Source of the DNA: Brevibacillus sedimenti
GTDB taxonomy: Bacteria > Bacillota > Bacilli > Brevibacillales > Brevibacillaceae
NCBI RefSeq assembly: GCF_020923495.1
Contig: NZ_CP064048.1
Location: 16,001 to 80,000, forward strand
DNA length: 64,000 nucleotides
Direction of reading: 5' to 3'
In this document: in pieces, positions 16,406-25,622 of the stretch
Layout: every line of letters starts with the position of its first letter
Position numbering within the stretch: position 1 is the first letter of the stretch
Notes under the pieces: model-generated
The model's input: the letters and a program-made list of their open reading frames with translations, nothing else
Databases searched by the model: none
Told to the model about the DNA's origin: nothing
Position numbers and translations under genes: made by a program

Positions 16406-17822
16406 AAAAGCATGGGCATACGAGCCGGACATCGAAACGCTTTCCCATATCGAGACGTGCGATGAGTGTATCGCCTGGATGGAAGCCCAATTGACTAGCG
16501 GCGAGGAGGTGCAATTCTTGAAAGAAGTTCCTCAACCGATGGCCGATTTGGAAGAGAAAATCATGCAGGCGATCTATCAAACCGCCGGCCAAAGCGCTCC
16601 TCCTCACGCCGCGTCGGCATCCGTCACGCCGTCACCCAAACAGGCGAAATTCCGCCGCTGGACGTCTTACCTCCCTTCACTGTCGTGGGTGGGCGCAGCC
16701 GCCATCCTGCTCGCGGTCGGGGTGGCCGGCTACCAGCAGTTCCAACTGGCAGGGCAAGATGGCGCCACGGAAAACGCCATGCACCACGAGAGCAAAGCCG
16801 ATATGGAACAGAAAGACAGACAAATTGCCGACGCTCCGTCCATCCTGCTTTCGCCTGACACGCCCGTAGCAAGCCCGGCCGCCGGGTATGGCTATCCAGA
16901 CATTGCCGCAAAACAACCAGACGGGCAGACGTCACCGGACGGGACCACGGTGCAGCCGGCCGCACTGGCGATGAACGACAGCGGAACCAATCAGCCCAAA
17001 TCTGCTGCAAGTCAGGCGCAGGAACCGCACGCCGGGTCGGGAGCAAAGACCGCGGAGAAGGCCCAACCCCCTCAGACGTCGCGGACACAGGCGTTCGATA
17101 CAGTCAACGAATCGGGGCAACCCCTGCATAAACGAACGATCATCGCCGCTCGCAACGCCAACGGAAAATCCGCCAACGACCATGTCAAACATGAGGACAC
17201 GCCGTCGAAACAGACGGATGCAATTAAACCGACAGACGGTCAATCCGCCATTCAAAAGACGGAGAACGAATGGGGCGTCAACATGTTCAGCAATGATGCC
17301 GCACCTGACCCGTCAATCGAAAGCGTACCGCCCGTAGCCGGTCCGCCCGCAACCGATCAGGCCAAACAGGAAATTACGCTCTCCGCGTTCACTGATCTGG
17401 AGACGGCCATCCGTTCATCCGACGTGCCTGTACCCGTGCTGAACCAGCCGCCTGACGGCATGACCCTGCAGGCAGTCACCGTCCAGTACGAATCACCGAC
17501 CAGCCATAAGGTGGTTCGCCTCTCCTGCCATTACCAACGCAGCAAGGAGTGGATCAAGGTGGACGTGGTGCCCAACGCAAAAGGGAAGCGCAGCTTGTCC
17601 ATCCCCGGCACCTTTACGGCCACACAGCTGTACACGGTCAACGGCGAACAGGCCATCGCCGTCTCATTCGACCTGCCGGATTCGTCAGGCGAAGCGGCTG
17701 CCGAGCACGCCGTCCACTTCAACGCGCAGACGGAAAACCAATCGCTCTACGTCGTAATGACCGCCCGGGGCATCCGACTGGACCAACTGGTCGAAATGTC
17801 CAAGCAGCTGACGTGGAAATAA
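16386..17822 (+). CDS. ZAS-type membrane-anchored anti-sigma factor with long extracytoplasmic domain
   Basis: 478 residues from ATG 16386, overlapping the sigma gene. The N-terminal zinc anti-sigma motif H-x3-C-x2-C (HIETCDEC, residues about 21-28) precedes a single membrane helix (WVGAAAILLAVGVAGYQQF, about 100-118). The external part has about 200 residues of Gln/Ala/Pro/Ser-rich low complexity and then a folded C-terminal domain (about 335-478; LSAFTDLETAIRSSDVPVP, GEQAIAVSFDLPDSS) resembling DUF4367-type sensor domains. The module would hold the sigma factor at the membrane until an envelope signal releases it. The low-complexity linker makes it much longer than typical RsiW proteins. 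Confidence 0.85.
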   Translation: MNCQEFRKAWAYEPDIETLSHIETCDECIAWMEAQLTSGEEVQFLKEVPQPMADLEEKIMQAIYQTAGQSAPPHAASASVTPSPKQAKFRRWTSYLPSLSWVGAAAILLAVGVAGYQQFQLAGQDGATENAMHHESKADMEQKDRQIADAPSILLSPDTPVASPAAGYGYPDIAAKQPDGQTSPDGTTVQPAALAMNDSGTNQPKSAASQAQEPHAGSGAKTAEKAQPPQTSRTQAFDTVNESGQPLHKRTIIAARNANGKSANDHVKHEDTPSKQTDAIKPTDGQSAIQKTENEWGVNMFSNDAAPDPSIESVPPVAGPPATDQAKQEITLSAFTDLETAIRSSDVPVPVLNQPPDGMTLQAVTVQYESPTSHKVVRLSCHYQRSKEWIKVDVVPNAKGKRSLSIPGTFTATQLYTVNGEQAIAVSFDLPDSSGEAAAEHAVHFNAQTENQSLYVVMTARGIRLDQLVEMSKQLTWK

Positions 17823-17854
17823 TCCCGCTGCCGATCAAAACAGCCCAGCACCAA

Positions 17855-17894
17855 AAAAGGGACACTGCTTCCTCGAAAAAGCAGTGTCCCTTTT
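17855..17894. terminator. Bidirectional terminator between anti-sigma and ABC-2 permease genes
   Basis: 16-bp perfect arms (17855-17870, 17879-17894; core AGGGACACTGCTT) with AAAA on one side and TTTT on the other. It serves the convergent sigma/anti-sigma and ABC-2 transporter units. Confidence 0.9.
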
Positions 17895-17923
17895 GGTTTC
17901 CGTCCACACCGGTCAAGAGAAGG

Positions 17924-18919
17924 TCAAGACGTGACATCCCTGCGAATAAACACGGCGTAGGCGACAATCAGCGCCGCTGCTGCCCAGACGCTCAACACGG
18001 CGAGCGAAAAAGGCAGCGTCATGCCCTTGATCGGCGGCAGCGTGCCGGCCAGGTAGTCCGTCAACTGCAAATTGACGACGAAAAGGTATTTGGCCGACTC
18101 CCAGGTCGACGCCATCTGGGTTAAAATCGTTCCGCTGATCAGGGCCGCCATCATGATGCCCATTCCGGCAGCCGCGCTGCGCACCAGTACGGAGACCATG
18201 AACGTAATCGTCCCGACCACGATGCACACAAACCACCCAAGTCCGTACTGCATGAGCAGGTATTTCCACTGCGGCAGCATGAACACCGCGGATGTGACCA
18301 GTTCGCCGCCGGTCACGTCAAAGCCGGTCAGCACCGGCAGATCCCAGCCCGCATAGCCAAACACCACACCGGATATCAGGTAGGCCATACACAAGGTCAT
18401 CAGTACCGTGAGCGAGGTAAACAACAGCAGGGTGATGTACTTGCTGGTCAGCACCTTCCAGCGCCGCACGGGCCGAGTCAGCAGCAGCTTGATCGTCCCC
18501 TCGCTGTATTCGGCGGAGACCAGATCGACCGCCAGCACGACGATGATCATCGGCAGAAACAGCGACACGGCCTGATCCATGAAGCCCCGCGCAAACGTGG
18601 GCGCCCCCGGTGCCATCGGGTTGACGTCATGATCCAGATAGTACTGCTGCTGCTGGACGCGAATTTTTAAGAACTCCCGCCACTCCTCCGGCAGTCTGCT
18701 GGAGGCGAGCCGGTTTTGCGTGTCCACGATCTGCTGCTGCAATATCGTCCGCCAGTCAGTCGTGCCCATCCGCTCCTGGACCGTCACCACGGAGCGGTAC
18801 TGCGCGTAGGTAAAGATCGGGATGAGGACGGCCAGGATCAGCAGCACGACGAGAAAGCGGCGGCGGCGCAGCAGCTTGATCGTCTCATTTTGTACCAGTG
18901 CGAGCATGCTCGGCCCCAT
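17924..18919 (-). CDS. ABC-2 type transporter permease
   Basis: 331 residues from ATG 18919 (GGGGGAGGT nine bases upstream; this start overlaps the ATPase stop). An N-terminal cytoplasmic helix ALVQNETIKLLRRRRFL is followed by a first membrane helix, a long extracytoplasmic loop (residues about 40-115) and five more membrane helices, the ABC-2 arrangement. The motif LVSAEYSEGTIKLLLTRPVR is the coupling region typical of NatB/YxlG-like permeases. It works with the upstream ATPase; its substrate is unknown. The gene ends at a strong bidirectional terminator. Confidence 0.85.
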   Translation of the reverse strand: MGPSMLALVQNETIKLLRRRRFLVVLLILAVLIPIFTYAQYRSVVTVQERMGTTDWRTILQQQIVDTQNRLASSRLPEEWREFLKIRVQQQQYYLDHDVNPMAPGAPTFARGFMDQAVSLFLPMIIVVLAVDLVSAEYSEGTIKLLLTRPVRRWKVLTSKYITLLLFTSLTVLMTLCMAYLISGVVFGYAGWDLPVLTGFDVTGGELVTSAVFMLPQWKYLLMQYGLGWFVCIVVGTITFMVSVLVRSAAAGMGIMMAALISGTILTQMASTWESAKYLFVVNLQLTDYLAGTLPPIKGMTLPFSLAVLSVWAAAALIVAYAVFIRRDVTS

Positions 18920-19843
18920 CTTCTCCACCTCCCCCTGTCAGCGTCAGGAACAAATCTTCCAGGGTCACCGTCTTGGCGACGATGCCGAGGACGGGGACGC
19001 CGGCCCGCACCAATGCGGCGTTTGCCTCGCTGATTCGCTCCGTATCCATGCGGCAGTACAGCCGTCCCTCGCCGTCCGGCCACACCCGTTCCACAAAGGA
19101 CAGGCGGCTCAGCACGTCCCGTCCCCTGCGCTCGGCCTCCGGCGGAAAGGTCCACGCCACCCGGTCGGCAAACTGTTCCATCAGCTCCTGCACCGGTCCG
19201 ACGGAGATGACCCGTCCCTTGTTGATGATGGCGACGCGGTCGCACATCATCTCAATCTCGCTGAGCAGGTGACTGGAGACGAACACGGCCAGCCCCTCTT
19301 CTTCCGCCAGCCTGCGGATAAACTGACGCAGTTCGCGGATGCCCGCCGGGTCCAGGCCGTTGGTCGGCTCGTCGAGAATGAGCAGCTTGGGCCGGTGCAG
19401 GAGGGCCTGCGCGATGCCCAGCCGCTGCCGCATGCCGAGCGAATAGGTTTTCACCTTGTCGTCGATGGCCCGTTCCAGATCGACAAAGCGGACGATTTCC
19501 TCGATCCGCTCGGGGGAATGCCGCCGCTCATGCGGGCAAAATGCTCCAGGTTTTCCCGGCCCGTCATGAATTTGTACAGCTCCGGGTTTTCCACGATGCA
19601 GCCCACCTGGGCGATCGCCTCTGGAAACGAACGGCGAAGGGAGATGCCGCCGATCTCAATCTCTCCTCCGTCGGCTGAGGCCAGCCCGACCAGCATGCGG
19701 ATCGTCGTCGTCTTGCCCGCGCCGTTAGGCCCGAGAAAGCCAAAGACCTCTCCGGCGTAAACGTCAAACGTCATATCGTGAATGATCGGCTTGCCGCCGA
19801 TCGTCTTGCGCAATCCTTTTACGGAAAGGACTGTCTCGCCCAC
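18885..19843 (-). pseudogene. ABC-2 exporter ATPase (CcmA-like), split by one frameshift
   Basis: Two open frames form one 319-residue ATPase. The first (from ATG 19843) has Walker A GPNGAGKTTT and ends off-frame after FARMSGGIPP; the second starts inside the helical domain and carries the signature YSLGMRQRLGIAQALL, Walker B LLILDEPTNGLDP and the switch VSSHLLSEIE. Adding one base to the G5 run at 19512-19516 (plus strand) joins them through ERIEEIVRFVDLERAIDDKV and gives exactly 320 codons. All motor residues are intact, so either the run was miscounted or the loss is recent. The stop overlaps the permease start. Confidence 0.8.
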
Positions 19844-19902
19844 TGCTCGCCCTCCCTATCCAGATACCGTTCGCTGACGCGAAAACGGTGATTGTGATAC
19901 AC

Positions 19903-19917
19903 TGACAGTACATGTCA
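19903..19917. promoter_or_regulatory. Short palindrome upstream of the SGNH hydrolase gene
   Basis: TGACA and TGTCA flank a 5-base centre, 46 bases before the ATG and just after a -10-like TACACT. It could be an operator; with 5-bp arms it may also be chance. Confidence 0.3.
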
Positions 19918-19962
19918 CATTATACCATGCTTGACCATCCACCAACGAATGGGAGGTACCCG

Positions 19963-20751
19963 ATGCGCACATCCGGTCAATTCATGTGGCGTACAGTCGG
20001 CCTGCTCTCCGTGCTCTCCTTTTTGCTGTTTGCCGCAGGCTTCGTGTTTGCGCTGGACCCTCGCCAGCTCTCATCCGGCCGGGTCGCAGAACCGGCCGGG
20101 CATGCCAAGCCGGCCCCGCTGGCGCCAGGGGAAGGCATCCGTCACGTGGTGGCGCTGGGAGATTCGCTGACGCGCGGAGCCGGCGACGCCAACGGGCTTG
20201 GTTACGTGGGACACGTCCGCCAAGCACTGGAAAAACAGGCGGGCCACCCGATCACGCTGACCAATCTGGCCATCAACGGCCAGGAATCGACCGGCCTCGT
20301 CGATCAGTTGTCCCAACCCCAGGTCCAGTCGCTGCTGAAGCAGGCCGATCTCATCCTGTTTACCATCGGCGGAAATGATTTGTTCAAGCAGTCCGGCGGC
20401 GTATACCGCGTCGACAACGACAAATTGGCCGCTGCCATCAAAGGACTTGCGGCCAACTACGAGCAGATTCTCCGGCGTATCCGGGAGCTGAACGACAGCG
20501 CGCCGATTGTCTACACCGCCCTGTACAATCCGTTCGGGGACACCGACGCGGCCGCCGACACCGTCAAGCCGGTGCTGGACTGGAACAGCGATGCTGCCGC
20601 CATCGCGGCCCGCTATCCGCGCGTCATTGTCGTTCCCACCTACGATCTGTTCGTCCACAAGGAAAATACCTACCTCTACACGGACCACTTTCATCCCAAC
20701 GAGGCCGGTTACGCCCGGATCGCCGAGCGGATCATGCAGGCACTACAGTGA
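19963..20751 (+). CDS. SGNH/GDSL-family hydrolase (secreted or membrane-anchored lipase/esterase)
   Basis: 262 residues from ATG 19963 (GGGAGGT six bases upstream). A single N-terminal hydrophobic segment (VGLLSVLSFLLFAAGFVFAL, residues about 11-31) is a signal peptide or anchor. The catalytic blocks are ALGDSLTRGAGD (Ser nucleophile), NLAINGQES (Gly/Asn), FTIGGNDLF (Asn) and TDHFHPNEAGYARI (Asp-His). Relatives in spore formers include lipolytic enzymes of the YpmR/LipC type that act on phospholipids or other acyl esters. The gene stands alone and converges on the MFS gene that follows, their 3' ends overlapping by 9 bases. Confidence 0.88.
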   Translation: MRTSGQFMWRTVGLLSVLSFLLFAAGFVFALDPRQLSSGRVAEPAGHAKPAPLAPGEGIRHVVALGDSLTRGAGDANGLGYVGHVRQALEKQAGHPITLTNLAINGQESTGLVDQLSQPQVQSLLKQADLILFTIGGNDLFKQSGGVYRVDNDKLAAAIKGLAANYEQILRRIRELNDSAPIVYTALYNPFGDTDAAADTVKPVLDWNSDAAAIAARYPRVIVVPTYDLFVHKENTYLYTDHFHPNEAGYARIAERIMQALQ

Positions 20752-21978
20752 CGTGTTCCGGGCGATGTTGATTGACGTCCCGGTGCGTTTCTGGTAGGCG
20801 CGCTGTCCAGCCCAATGAAACAGGCTGCTCGTCATGGAGAGGAAAGCGACCACTCCGAACAGCACGGGACCGCCGTACGACGCCAGCAGAATGCCGCCCA
20901 TCCACGGGCCGATAAACTGGCCGAGGTTGCCGAAGCTTTTCGCTCCGTAATACGTGCCGCGCATGTTGTCCGGCGCCATCCGGTCGATCAGGACATCGGA
21001 CGCGGTGAACGTGAGAATCTCGCCGATGGTAAAAACGACCATCGCCACAATAAACATCGTCCATGAGTGGGCGAAGGCGTAGCCAAGGTCCCCGAGTGCG
21101 TACATGACGTTCCCCACCACGATGCTGGTCAGGGGCGTCTTGTTTTCCGCCCAGCGGGTCAAGGGCATCTGCATCAACACCACGACGATGGCGTTGATAC
21201 TCATCAGGATGGCAAACAGCTTCGCCCCGTCGGGAACGGCCATCTCCGTATACTTGGCCAGCGTTGTTGACATTTGCGAGTAGCCGATCGCCCCCAGCAT
21301 CCCCGCCACCATATAGAGTCGGAACGCTTTGTCGCGCACCACCACTTCAAGTGCACGCTGAAAGCTGACCGGCTCTTTTTTCTGTCCCTCGATCTGCTTG
21401 ATGCCAAAGACGTTTAACATCACCTGCAAGCTGATGACGTACAGCAGGTAGATGAGGGCAGTCATCAGAAACGGCAGCGCCGCCGAAGTCAACGCCAGCA
21501 TCGCCCCGACGATCGGCCCCACGGCCACGCCCACGTTGATCGCGGTGTAGCGCAGGCCGAAGACACGGTACCGCTTCTCGTGCGGCGTCACGTCGGCCAT
21601 GAGCGCCTGCGACACCGGCTCGTAAAAGGAGCGGCAGAGCCCGCCGACGACGTTTAACAGCAGGAAAAACAGCGGACTTTTGCCGAATGCGAACCCTACA
21701 AACACCAGGGTCCAGACGTACAATGCCGCGAGCATGACGCGGCGTCGGCCAAATATATCTGAAAGCGTCCCACCGATGAAGCCGCCCACCGTCCCGGCCA
21801 GTGCCCCCGCGCCGATCGTCAGTCCGATGGTTCCATAATCCATGTCGGTATGATTGGACAAGTACAAAAACAGGAACGGCATGCTCATCGAACTGGCTGC
21901 GCGGACAAACACCGTGCCGACCACAAGCGACCAGACGATGGGGTGAAATTCGCGCAACAACCCCTTGACCCTATCCAT
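20743..21978 (-). CDS. MFS transporter
   Basis: 411 residues from ATG 21978, which follows GGAGGAGAG; the frame upstream contains the promoter. Twelve hydrophobic segments are traceable, with the MFS signature GGTLSDIFGRRRVML after helix 2 and AENKTPLTSIVVG at the equivalent loop of the second half. YFGAKSFG-like YYGAKSFGNLGQFIGPWMGG near the C-terminus resembles the DHA1 multidrug subfamily. The substrate is not predictable. The promoter at 22048-22076 is strong and the leader about 65 bases. Confidence 0.82.
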   Translation of the reverse strand: MDRVKGLLREFHPIVWSLVVGTVFVRAASSMSMPFLFLYLSNHTDMDYGTIGLTIGAGALAGTVGGFIGGTLSDIFGRRRVMLAALYVWTLVFVGFAFGKSPLFFLLLNVVGGLCRSFYEPVSQALMADVTPHEKRYRVFGLRYTAINVGVAVGPIVGAMLALTSAALPFLMTALIYLLYVISLQVMLNVFGIKQIEGQKKEPVSFQRALEVVVRDKAFRLYMVAGMLGAIGYSQMSTTLAKYTEMAVPDGAKLFAILMSINAIVVVLMQMPLTRWAENKTPLTSIVVGNVMYALGDLGYAFAHSWTMFIVAMVVFTIGEILTFTASDVLIDRMAPDNMRGTYYGAKSFGNLGQFIGPWMGGILLASYGGPVLFGVVAFLSMTSSLFHWAGQRAYQKRTGTSINIARNTSL

Positions 21979-22047
21979 GTGTTTCTCTCTCCTCCAACTG
22001 CTCTGCCCGACAATGGAAACAGAACAGTCATCACAAGTTTTTCCTAA

Positions 22048-22076
22048 ATTGTAGGGAGCAGTCTTGGTTTCGTCAA
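22048..22076 (-). promoter_or_regulatory. Sigma-A promoter of the MFS gene
   Basis: Minus strand TTGACG (22076-22071), an exact 17-base spacer and TACAAT (22053-22048), 70 bases upstream of the start codon. Confidence 0.7.
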
Positions 22077-22190
22077 TCACTGTCCGAACTTTTTTGATTA
22101 TGAAAATTTTTTTAGAACAACAATCGAAAAATCGATAAGACCACAGACGATGACGGAAGGCCGCACGGGCGTTGAAGCTGTCCCCCGCAT

Positions 22191-22212
22191 AAAAAAAGCC
22201 CCCTGCTCGGGG
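22191..22212 (-). terminator. Terminator after ytnP
   Basis: CCCCGAGCAGGGG hairpin followed by CTTTTTTT on the minus strand, about 50 bases past the ytnP stop. Confidence 0.75.
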
Positions 22213-22258
22213 ACATGCTTGCGCTGTACCGAAAGGAGGCGAGTAACCACTGCTGCTT

Positions 22259-23104
22259 TTATTCCACTTCTATGCTGTCCGTAATGACTCCCTGCTCGTC
22301 CCATTTCACCGCCCGATACTTGATGTCGTGGTAAAACGTAAACCAGGCGCCTTGGCGGATGCCCTCCTGAATCCATGTTTGCTTGGCGAAAATGGAGGTC
22401 ATCGGGTAGTCGTCGTAGGCCATCACCCACAGGGGATTCTGGTGCGCGTGTGTCGGCAAAAGGTCGGCCAGATGCAATACGAGTTGACCGTCGCTTTCGA
22501 TGCGGACGATCGCATGCCCCTGGCTGTGCCCGCCGGTGTGGTGCAGCGAAATGCCGGGCAGCACCTCCAGCGTGTCGCCGTACGTCTGCACCTGTTCATA
22601 AATGGGCTTCCAGTTGTCCTCCCAATAGGTGTTGCGGGAACGGATGTTGGGCTCGCGCATCTCCGCCCATTCCTGTTCCTGGACATAAATGACCGCCCGC
22701 GGAAACGTGGAGACGAGCCGGCCGTCCTGCCAGGAAACAAGCCCGTTGGCATGATCGTAATGCATGTGGGTCATCAGCACGATGTCGATATCTTCCGGCG
22801 TCAATCCCTTGGCGGCCAGCGACTCTTTCACCTGCGACTCCTCCAGCAGGCCAAAGTTGCGCTTTTGCTTGTCCGTCAGCCGGTCGTTGCCCAAGCCTGA
22901 CTCGATCAGGATGGTTTTGCCGCCGCCTTCCACCAGGATCGGATCAGCCCTAAGCGGTATCTGGTTGAGATCGTTGTATGGATAGCGCTTGCTCCAGAGC
23001 GGTTTGGGAACCACGCCAAACATCGCCCCTCCGTCCAACTGCGACAGCCCTCCCCGCAGCCACGTCAGGGAAAATGCTCCTGCCTGCAGGTTTGTCAATT
23101 GCAT
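22259..23104 (-). CDS. ytnP: YtnP-like metallo-beta-lactamase-fold lactonase
   Basis: 281 residues, the length of Bacillus subtilis YtnP. The opening DGGAMFGVVPKPLWSKRYP is a family signature. Zinc ligands are the HMHYDHANG motif at about 113-121, H in HHTGGHSQGH at about 186-196 and D in LHLADLL at about 211. YtnP-type enzymes hydrolyse N-acyl homoserine lactones and have been linked to quenching of Streptomyces signals; the natural substrate here is unknown. It has no signal peptide, so it is cytosolic. The gene is transcribed alone with a terminator at 22191-22212. Confidence 0.85.
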   Translation of the reverse strand: MQLTNLQAGAFSLTWLRGGLSQLDGGAMFGVVPKPLWSKRYPYNDLNQIPLRADPILVEGGGKTILIESGLGNDRLTDKQKRNFGLLEESQVKESLAAKGLTPEDIDIVLMTHMHYDHANGLVSWQDGRLVSTFPRAVIYVQEQEWAEMREPNIRSRNTYWEDNWKPIYEQVQTYGDTLEVLPGISLHHTGGHSQGHAIVRIESDGQLVLHLADLLPTHAHQNPLWVMAYDDYPMTSIFAKQTWIQEGIRQGAWFTFYHDIKYRAVKWDEQGVITDSIEVE

Positions 23105-23147
23105 GGTACCAGCCTCCTCAAGTTTGTATGCAGATGCGGGAAGTGTG

Positions 23148-23170
23148 AAAGAGCACCCCGTACAGGGTGC
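23148..23170 (-). terminator. Weak terminator after the 23.2-kb hypothetical gene
   Basis: GCACCC and GGGTGC arms with a 6-base loop followed by TCTTTC on the minus strand, five bases past the stop codon. The U-tract is poor. Confidence 0.45.
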
Positions 23171-23174
23171 CCTG

Positions 23175-23486
23175 CTATTTTTCGGTTACGCTGACCGTGC
23201 GCGTGGCCGGGGACAGTTTCAACAAAATGTCACTGGACACCGCCTGGATCGCCAAATCGGTGTCGTGGCGTTTATGGATGAGCACAAGCTGCGCAACCTT
23301 TTCGCTTCCGCGGTATATGCTGATCAAGGTTTGCAGCGGGTTGGCGCTTCCGCCGGCAATTACCTTAACCCCCGGGGCAACCGTGAACGTCCAGCCCTCT
23401 ACTTCCACCACCCGAGCGGATGAGTAGAGAAAGTGCCGTTTTCCCAGCAGAATGCCATAGTGATTCATCAAGGCAAGGGCCCCCAT
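23175..23486 (-). CDS. Hypothetical protein, about 100 aa
   Basis: Not recognised. ATG 23486 and ATG 23468 (MNHYGILLGKRHFLYSSARV) are both possible starts; neither has a convincing ribosome binding site, though GGGGGC precedes the second. The product is a small beta-rich protein (WTFTVAPGVKVIAGG, PLQTLISIYRGSEKVAQLVL) without signal peptide or cysteines. The final residues TVSVTEK lead into a hairpin. It lies alone between ytnP and the FadH-like gene. The 100 bases upstream are A+T-rich and may hold its promoter. Confidence 0.5.
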   Translation of the reverse strand: MGALALMNHYGILLGKRHFLYSSARVVEVEGWTFTVAPGVKVIAGGSANPLQTLISIYRGSEKVAQLVLIHKRHDTDLAIQAVSSDILLKLSPATRTVSVTEK

Positions 23487-23595
23487 TCAACTAAATTTGA
23501 ACAGCGTACTTTCATTTTGCAAAAATTCATGTCCAAATGAAAGTCTTTCGACAAAAGATCCTATAACCTGACAATGTGCCGATTCCCTGTTTTGC

Positions 23596-25599
23596 TCAAA
23601 TCAATCGGCCGATGAGCGCTCCCTCGTAAATCGCCCGCTTGGCGTCAAGCTCTCCTGCCTCTTTGGCCCCCCCGATGAGATGCACCGGTAGCCGACCTTT
23701 CAGCGATTCGTACAAGCGGTTGTCCGATATGCCCCCTGCCGCAACCACCACCGTATCCACGGGCAGGAGCCGCTCTTCGCCGTCGTGGACGATGCGCACG
23801 CCCTCCGGCGTAATCTCCTTGTATTCTACCTGCGTCAGCATCTCGACGCCGTGCCGCTTGAGATTGGCGAGCACCGCCCAGCGCGTCGTTTTGCCCAATC
23901 CGGTGCCCACGTGCCGACCGCGGCGGAGCATCCGCACCTGTCTGCCGCTCTGCTGCAGGCGATGTACCTCCGCAGCGCTGAGAATCCCGTACTCCAGGAG
24001 GTAGCGGGCGGTCTGCGGCGAGATGTTGTCGTTTTGCACCAGCAGGTGGGATAGATCGCAGGCGATCCCTCCCGCGCCGATGATCACCACGCGCTTGCCG
24101 ACATCCACCTGCTTTTCAAACACTTGGGTGTAGCTGACCACGTGCGGCAGATCAATGCCGGGAATCTCCGGCCGCCGCGGGATGATGCCGGTAGCCACCA
24201 CCACCTCGTCAAATCCTTCCGCAAGCAGCGCATCTGCCTGTGCTTCCACACCCAGCCGGATGTCCACGCCAAGCAGACCGAGCTGCGTCCGGTAATAGCG
24301 CAGCGTTTCGTTAAATTCCGATTTGCCCGGCACCTGCCGCGCGTAATTGAGCTGGCCGCCGATCTGCTGCCGTTTTTCCATCAGCACCACCTGGTGACCG
24401 CGCTCCGCCAGCACGCGCGCCGCTTCCAGCCCGGCCGGTCCCGCCCCTACGACGGCCACCCGTTTTTTCACCGGGGCGGGAGACAGCGTCCATTCCTCTT
24501 CCCGGCCGGCCGCCGGATTGACCAGACAGGAGGCCGGTTTTCCCTCAAACACGTGATCGAGGCAGGCCTGGTTGCAGGCGATGCAGGTGTTGACTTCGTC
24601 AAAGCGGCCTTCCCGGCTCTTGCGGATGATATCCGGGTCGGCCAACAGGGGGCGGGCCATGGAAACGATGTCGCAGCAGCGGTCCTCCAGGATTGCTTCG
24701 GCTTGACGCACGTCGTTGATGCGGTTGCTGGCAATGACGGGAATTGTCACCGCTTCTTTCACCAGCCGGGCCACCCACACATACGCCCCGCGCGGCACCA
24801 TCATTGCGATCGTCGGCACCTGCGACTCGTGCCATCCGATTCCGATGTTAAGCGCGTCGGCCCCCGCCTCCTGCAGCATGCGGGCAAACTGCAGCGTCTC
24901 GTCCATCGTCGTGCTGTTGGGGATCAAGTCCAGCCCGGACATGCGAAAGATCACTGGATAATCGGGACCGACCGCCTCGCGTACGCGTCTCATCACTTCC
25001 ACGCCGAAGCGTGCCCGCCGTTCGAAGTCGCCGCCCCACTCATCGTCGCGCACATTGGTGACCGGTGAGAGAAATTGATTGATCAAATATCCTTCGGAGC
25101 CCATGATTTCCACTGCGTCAAAACCGGCTCGCTGCGCCCGCACCGCGCCGTCGGCAAACGCCTGCAGCGTCAGCTCGATCTCTTCGCCGGTCAGTGCACG
25201 CGGCCGCGTCCGATTGATCGGCGCCTGCAGCGGGGACGGCGCGACCGGCTCCAGACCGGTGGCTTCCTGATAAGCGTAACGCCCGGCGTGAAAGAGCTGC
25301 AGGGCGATTTTGCCGCCCTCCTGGTGCACAGCCTCCGTGATCACTCTCAGCGGCTCGATGTGCTCATCCCTGTAAACGCTGCAGTACTGCTCGCCCATAC
25401 CGCCTTCTGGCCGGACGGCAGCCCCTCCGGTGACGATCAGACCTACTCCTCCGCGGGCCCGCGCCGCGTAAAACGCGGCCAACCGCCGCACGCCTCCCTC
25501 CAGCTTTTCCAGCCCGACGTGCATGGAGCCCATCATGATGCGGTTGTTCAGGGTAATCCCCCCGACGCGAATCGGTTCCCAGACGCGTTTTGTTTCCAT
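23596..25599 (-). CDS. FadH-like 2,4-dienoyl-CoA reductase / FAD-NAD(P)H flavin oxidoreductase
   Basis: 667 residues from ATG 25599, preceded by AGGAGGGGG. An N-terminal TIM-barrel old-yellow-enzyme domain (about 1-330; RIMMGSMHVGLE, LQLFHAGRYA, VEIMGSEGYLINQFLSP) is followed by the 4Fe-4S ligand set C-x2-C-x3-C-x11-C (CIACNQACLDH, then C in PASCLVNP at about 350) and a C-terminal FAD/NAD(P) domain (VAVVGAGPAGLEAARVLAER, VVIIGAGGIACD). In the family this chain moves electrons from NADPH via FAD and the cluster to FMN for reduction of unsaturated acyl-CoA. Related enzymes act on other enoates, so the exact substrate is open. A palindrome 24 bases upstream suggests lipid-responsive control. Confidence 0.85.
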   Translation of the reverse strand: METKRVWEPIRVGGITLNNRIMMGSMHVGLEKLEGGVRRLAAFYAARARGGVGLIVTGGAAVRPEGGMGEQYCSVYRDEHIEPLRVITEAVHQEGGKIALQLFHAGRYAYQEATGLEPVAPSPLQAPINRTRPRALTGEEIELTLQAFADGAVRAQRAGFDAVEIMGSEGYLINQFLSPVTNVRDDEWGGDFERRARFGVEVMRRVREAVGPDYPVIFRMSGLDLIPNSTTMDETLQFARMLQEAGADALNIGIGWHESQVPTIAMMVPRGAYVWVARLVKEAVTIPVIASNRINDVRQAEAILEDRCCDIVSMARPLLADPDIIRKSREGRFDEVNTCIACNQACLDHVFEGKPASCLVNPAAGREEEWTLSPAPVKKRVAVVGAGPAGLEAARVLAERGHQVVLMEKRQQIGGQLNYARQVPGKSEFNETLRYYRTQLGLLGVDIRLGVEAQADALLAEGFDEVVVATGIIPRRPEIPGIDLPHVVSYTQVFEKQVDVGKRVVIIGAGGIACDLSHLLVQNDNISPQTARYLLEYGILSAAEVHRLQQSGRQVRMLRRGRHVGTGLGKTTRWAVLANLKRHGVEMLTQVEYKEITPEGVRIVHDGEERLLPVDTVVVAAGGISDNRLYESLKGRLPVHLIGGAKEAGELDAKRAIYEGALIGRLI

Positions 25600-25622
25600 T
25601 CGTGCCCCCTCCTGACGAATCG

